Positions 60,195-64,000 of a stretch of DNA of 64,000 nucleotides are shown one piece after another. Position 1 is the first letter of the stretch. Each line of letters starts with the position of its first letter. Below the pieces are notes generated by a model, which was given only the letters and a program-made list of their open reading frames with translations, was not told the DNA's origin and ran no database searches. Made by a program: the position numbers and the translations under genes. Origin of the DNA: Mesodorylaimus sp. YZB2_4 (lineage: Eukaryota; Nematoda; Enoplea; Dorylaimida; Dorylaimidae); NCBI GenBank assembly GCA_030248295.1, contig JASANH010001160.1:80972-144971 (forward strand), written 5' to 3'.

Positions 60195-60254
60195 GTAGCT
60201 TGCATGGGGAGGTCAACAACCGGCGCCGGTTGATAACCTCCGCATGCAAGCTAC
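60195..60254. repeat. 60-bp near-perfect palindrome
   Basis: Arms of 30 nt match at 27 of 30 positions with no spacer, centred on CCGGC|GCCGG. The outer ends are GTAGCTTGCATG and CATGCAAGCTAC. It could form a cruciform in DNA or a long hairpin in RNA. It directly precedes a SINE family B tail (60255-60375). Confidence 0.85.
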
Positions 60255-60375
60255 GCAGGCATCTCACGCCAGGTGCGCAGTTACGGGCGAGTGTTCGACT
60301 CGCGAGCCGGTAAATCATTTCGAGTGCGCATAAGCGTTTGATGATGTGGTAAAACATGAACATGAAAATCAACAA
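60255..60375 (+). repeat. SINE family B, tail half
   Basis: GTGTTCGACTCGCGAGCCGG, TAAATCATTTCGAGTGCGCA and CGTTTGATGATGTGGTAAAA, ending ATGAACATGAA. Confidence 0.7.
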
Positions 60376-61420
60376 CTACTGTAGCTACTACTATAAAGCG
60401 AGCTAGTTTGCGTGCAGGAGCCAGTTTCTCATTTAGGTGAGACTTGTCTGATGGTGAGTCGCAGAACATGCATACAAGAAAGTCCTATACTGAATAACAG
60501 CGACGCTGCTGTAATAATCTAAGGAACCGCTGACCTAAAAGTGAAAGTGACTTCGATCCTAAAAAGGGTCAGGGTTGCTGCACTGGTGCACAACGTTATC
60601 TGTCATATACAAGTATGGACTCCTGGTCCCCTCTTAAAAGCTCAGAAACACTCGTTCATCTTTTCTTCCACCTTGTTTCAAAGTTTTCTAACTGATGATG
60701 CTCTATGTATATTGCATTTTTATCTCCCAGATAAATTTCCACTTAAATCCAGCTTTTATAGCATCATTTTATCCTTGTTTTTTAAATGTTATTGACGCTG
60801 CTTTGATAGGAGCTCGGGCATATAATCAAGAAGTCAATCAGTCAGTGGTGTCTCACCGCAATGGGTCATGAAGTCCTCCACGGATTGCGCCATAGCGACA
60901 AAAAACCAGGTTTTTTTGCAGTAAACAACCATTTTCAAATCTCAAAAACGCTTTAATATCTGTATCTTTATATCGATATACTGGTTGTCAAAATTTATTA
61001 TGTTTTCATATAACCTGTTTTCTTTGAGGATAACACACGCCCTTCACGTGCCGCGTGTACATTTCCAAAGAAAACAGATAGTTGATATGGAGATCCCAAA
61101 AGATATGAATATGAATATTATTTCGATATCGATATGCCAAATGATATCGATATTGATTAGACATAGATATGGATATCCAATATCAACAGTAGTGAAAACT
61201 AAAACTAGCCTCAAAATAGCAGACATCAGAACTGTTTCGCTAAAAACAGTCACAAAATGCTTAAGGATCCAAATTTGGAGCGCTGTCATAAATACATATG
61301 AATAAAAAAATTAACAAGAGCGAATACCCGTACCCGGCGACCCTTACCCAAACCCGTACCCATACCCGCCGGGTACGGGTGGGTACGGGTATGGGTACCC
61401 ATGCAGGATTCTGCCTCTGC

Positions 61421-62920
61421 AAGGATTGATTGCTAATAGCTATTGGAACAAAGGACTATGTCGCTAGAGCGGAGTCAAAAAATAATTATAAATGATGTTT
61501 TAGAAATAATTTACCCTTGTTCACGTCCATGTCTACTGTAAATCAGTTTAACAGGACTCGCCCACCTCATCCCACCTTCGCCTCCTTTCCTCAAAATTGA
61601 TAAATTTTATTTCTTCAATCATTTTGGTTCCCTCAGCTTCAAGGCGCTCATCCTGCAGTTATACTGTATACTCTGCAGAGAGCCGAAGCTTGGAGTGGTC
61701 ATGCTTCAGCCTACTTAGGCCAATGGACTCTGCTGATGGTTTCGCGCATAGTGCAAAAACTCAATCAATTACTCCACCCTGTGTGCCCAACCCAGATGGT
61801 GCGAAATGAAAATCGGATGCATTGACAGCCATCCACTTTGCGGTCCTCTGTGATACATCACCATATAAAATCAGAGCAGCAGGCTCATTTCACGCAAGTC
61901 TAGCCACATTCAGGTACACTTGCTGATTGGGTTTCACAGCTATTAGTCTGTCACTAACACTGACTGTCAGAGACAAAAAGACTTCGGGTGGACAGGTTTT
62001 GACAGCAAAAGGTGTTTGTCCTGGTCAGTATGCGCCTTTGAGGGTTCGAGAGTAAGTAAATATGTTCTTGCTTTTAGATGAGTACAATAGCCGCAGTGGC
62101 TCCGGAAAGCAAAAGGGCGAAGCGACTAAAAAAACAGTTTAAGGATTACACCTCAAGCGCGACTATGCACGTATGTACAGTGCTGTAGCTCGGCGATTGA
62201 GGGGAACAGCGAAGAGTGTTCTGATCATTCATCGTAAAATCCCGATTTAGGTAACCACGAAATGGCCACGAAATGGCCACGAAATGGCAATGGCTTGTAT
62301 CCATATCTCGTGATTAGCAAACCCCACCTAACGCTAAGTAGGTTTTTCCATCGCCTATCCTCTACTATACAATTGACCTACACAGGGTTCGAAGTGCACT
62401 TATCAAACGGCAATGAGACTTTATTTTTCAAAGAAAGTTCGTTTAAATTGACAAAGACTACCAAGCCAGTGTTGGCAAACAGGTAATTTTTATTCACTTT
62501 GGAGATTCACCAGCCATTGCTGCTGTAATAATTATGGAAGCGATTTTGTGTCTGGATAATCTATATGGCCTTTTCAATTAAAACTACTACATTTTTTTTC
62601 TGAATTAATGAATTTTTAGGGAAGATTCTGGCGATTATCACCGCGAGCACTCAGGTGAGACAGGCAGTCTTCTGTAAGTCGCTGCATTAGCGGCCAAGAG
62701 GCCTAAGGACGGTCATGTCAGGTCAGCCGCGGGCGGGCAGCTAATCGTAAGATACAATCGAATCCGGACCACTCGGTGTCAGTTGTAACTCCTTTTCATG
62801 CGCTTACCGTACATTCGTGGAGCCTTGGTATGTGGGAGCAAGTGATCACGTTGGTTAGAACCGCGTTCTGAAGCGTTCGCTAGAGATTCGAGGATTTTTC
62901 GATTCCATGTCAAAATATCG
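61421..62920. other. Intergenic, no gene supported
   Basis: Includes three tandem copies of an 11-bp unit GAAATGGCCAC at about 62259-62288. No exon, promoter or known repeat is supported otherwise. Confidence 0.4.
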
Positions 62921-63181
62921 CAGTAAAAAGGTCGCACGACAAAAGGTCGCAACAAAAAGATCGCAAGGGCATAAAGATCGCACGACAAAAGATCGCAACT
63001 AAAAAGATCGCAAGGACAAAAGGGTCGCATGGTATAAAAGGTCGCAAGAAACAAAACCATGAAAAACAATGAAGGTGATGACAGCTCATTTATGTCCCCC
63101 TATAAATTTAGCTGTCGATGAAGGTTTTAGCCATTTCAGCTGTTTCTTAGAGTTAGTTTGCGATTCTCTTTTTGCTGCAAG

Positions 63182-63562
63182 ATGCCTTTAGAATTCGCAA
63201 AAAGTCAGAAAGGGAAAGATCAGCTTTGTTATCGCGGGCACTTATTCGGAAAGGAGCGGGAAAGCGGAAACAAAATCGATTGGAAGTGCGTGAATTTCAA
63301 AAACAACAGGGGAAACTGCCGATCCCGAATGCAAACTGAGAACGGACAGGTGTCGAAGGAGCCAGGCGAGCATAATCATGCCCCCGATCCAGCTAAGATA
63401 GCTGTGAAAAACGTCGTGAACAACATCAAAGATCGAGCCTCAGGAGCCCAGGAATCGACCCATCAAATTATTGTTGCAGTGACAGCTGGGTTGTCAGCTG
63501 CTGTACAAGGCCAACTTCCGCCACTTCAATGTATGAATGATGTCGATTCCCTCACCTCCTGA
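63182..63562 (+). CDS. FLYWCH-type zinc-finger protein fragment within the fold-back element
   Basis: 126 codons. A single FLYWCH-like finger is visible: YRGHLFGKERESGNKIDWKC, then GNCRSRMQ, ending VSKEPGEHNHAPD, giving the WxC...C...HxH set of ligands. The remainder continues into the loop (TAGLSAAVQG) with no further domain. The normal partner, a transposase or second finger, is missing, so this is probably a transposon-derived DNA-binding fragment. Whether it is expressed cannot be told. Confidence 0.6.
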   Translation: MPLEFAKSQKGKDQLCYRGHLFGKERESGNKIDWKCVNFKNNRGNCRSRMQTENGQVSKEPGEHNHAPDPAKIAVKNVVNNIKDRASGAQESTHQIIVAVTAGLSAAVQGQLPPLQCMNDVDSLTS

Positions 63563-63857
63563 GGCTCGAAAAGATCTTTGATGTTGTTCGCCAACATTTT
63601 CACAGCTATCTTAGCTCAATCGGGGGCATGATTATGCTCGCCTCGCCTACTTTCGACACCTGTCATTTTTCTAGGTTTGCATTCGGGATCGGCCTTTTCA
63701 AATGATGATTCTGCAATTCCACGCACTTCCAATCGATTTTTGTTTCCGCTTTTCCCGCTCCTTTCCAAATACATGCCCCCGATAACAAAGTAGATCTTTC
63801 CCTTTCTGATTTTTTGCGAATTCTAAAGGCTATTTTGCACCAAAAAGAGAATCGCAA
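63555..63857 (-). pseudogene. Degraded inverted copy of the FLYWCH sequence
   Basis: The minus-strand copy in the right arm keeps KIDWKCVELQN and GxxIWKGAGK-like remnants. It has small deletions that break the frame around 63640-63700 and 63770-63790 relative to the left arm. Confidence 0.6.
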
Positions 63858-64000
63858 ACTGAGCTCTAAGAAACAGCTGAAATGGCTAAAACCTTCATCG
63901 AGCAGCTGAATTTATACGGGGGGACATAAATGAGCTGTCATCACCCTTCATTGTTTTTCATGGTTTTGTTTCTTGCGACCTTTTATACCATGCGACCCTT

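Larger units (their letters stand above)
59590..61420. mobile_element. Putative element bounded by TACCCG-rich repeats
   Basis: Both ends carry interrupted (TACCCG)n sequence. A shared stretch of about 40 bp (TACCCGTACCCGGCG, then ACC, TTACCCAAAC and a CATACCCG-type end) occurs in direct orientation at about 59636-59675 and 61325-61370. The right end also folds back on itself (ACCCATACCCGCC / GGGTACGGGTGGGTACGGG). The AT-rich 1.6-kb interior has no transposase or reverse transcriptase frame and contains a 60-bp palindrome and a SINE B tail. Its class is unknown. Confidence 0.45.
62920..64000. mobile_element. Fold-back element with FLYWCH sequence in both arms, cut by the window end
   Basis: A left arm (about 63020-63446) and right arm (63555-64000, continuing off the window) are inverted copies over more than 400 bp. 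They match almost base for base from the central CTCAGGAG/CTCCTGAG outward, around a loop of about 108 bp. Outside the left arm, 62925-63055 is a run of AAAAGGTCGCA-type units, whose complement TGCGACCTTTT also ends the right arm. I infer a long-inverted-repeat DNA transposon (fold-back or MULE-like), since FLYWCH fingers are often carried by Mutator-like elements. No transposase is in view. Confidence 0.7.

Overview
This is a piece of nuclear genome from an invertebrate animal. The evidence is split genes with GT-AG introns (mostly 55-120 nt, some over 600 nt), TATA-box promoters, SINE-type repeats, and animal-specific families: anillin, a two-pore potassium channel, a Mesh-like NIDO/AMOP/VWD/Sushi protein, a CAP protein, MATH-BTB, seven-helix receptors, and a pair of MIG-18-like fibronectin-type-I-like secreted proteins. 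That last family is known mainly from nematodes and tardigrades, so I infer an ecdysozoan. A tardigrade or an early-branching nematode fits best, but the window alone does not settle this. I see no bacterial operons, CRISPR array, rRNA or convincing free-standing tRNA gene.

Layout. 1-3 kb is repeats. 3.2-6.7 kb carries a K2P potassium channel with a very long glutamine-rich cytoplasmic loop, behind a CRE/TATA promoter. 8.6-9.7 kb has a possible receptor remnant (-). 10.0-10.35 kb is a broken partial copy of the NIDO domain of the Mesh-like gene found whole at 12.8-15.7 kb (-). Between them lies a MATH-BTB gene (11.2-12.4 kb). 16.2-17.8 kb is a mitochondrial-type adenylate kinase with an added histidine-rich tail, and 18.0-19.1 kb a MIF4G-domain protein (-). 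20.2-21.1 kb is a cluster of three SINEs. 26.0-26.5 kb encodes a small secreted protein made of two four-cysteine repeats. 30.0-31.1 kb is a seven-helix receptor. 33.8-35.5 kb and 45.6-48.5 kb hold two MIG-18-like paralogues, the second with an added LDL-receptor class A module. 36.3-37.8 kb is a CAP protein (-), and 38.9-44.8 kb a complete 12-exon anillin (-). 51.0-52.2 kb is a second seven-helix receptor, and 54.0-54.7 kb a small basic protein of unknown function. 55.6-56.5 kb is a DNA transposon. 58.1-58.7 kb (-) encodes a short secreted precursor ending in a Cys/Trp-rich peptide after a furin-like site. The end of the window (62.9-64 kb) is a large fold-back element carrying FLYWCH zinc-finger sequence.

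The genes do not form a pathway. A cell-surface and extracellular theme recurs (Mesh-like, MIG-18-like, CAP, two small secreted proteins, receptors, channel), beside housekeeping genes (adenylate kinase, MIF4G, anillin). Exon joins were worked out by eye from splice sites. In every multi-exon model except the Mesh-like gene the joined length is an exact multiple of three. The most interesting items are the Cys/Trp-rich peptide precursor (58.1 kb), the His-tailed adenylate kinase, the twin C-x13-C-x9-C-x14-C protein (26.1 kb), the hairpin-chain repeat (48.1 and 53.9 kb), and the frame change inside the NIDO domain.
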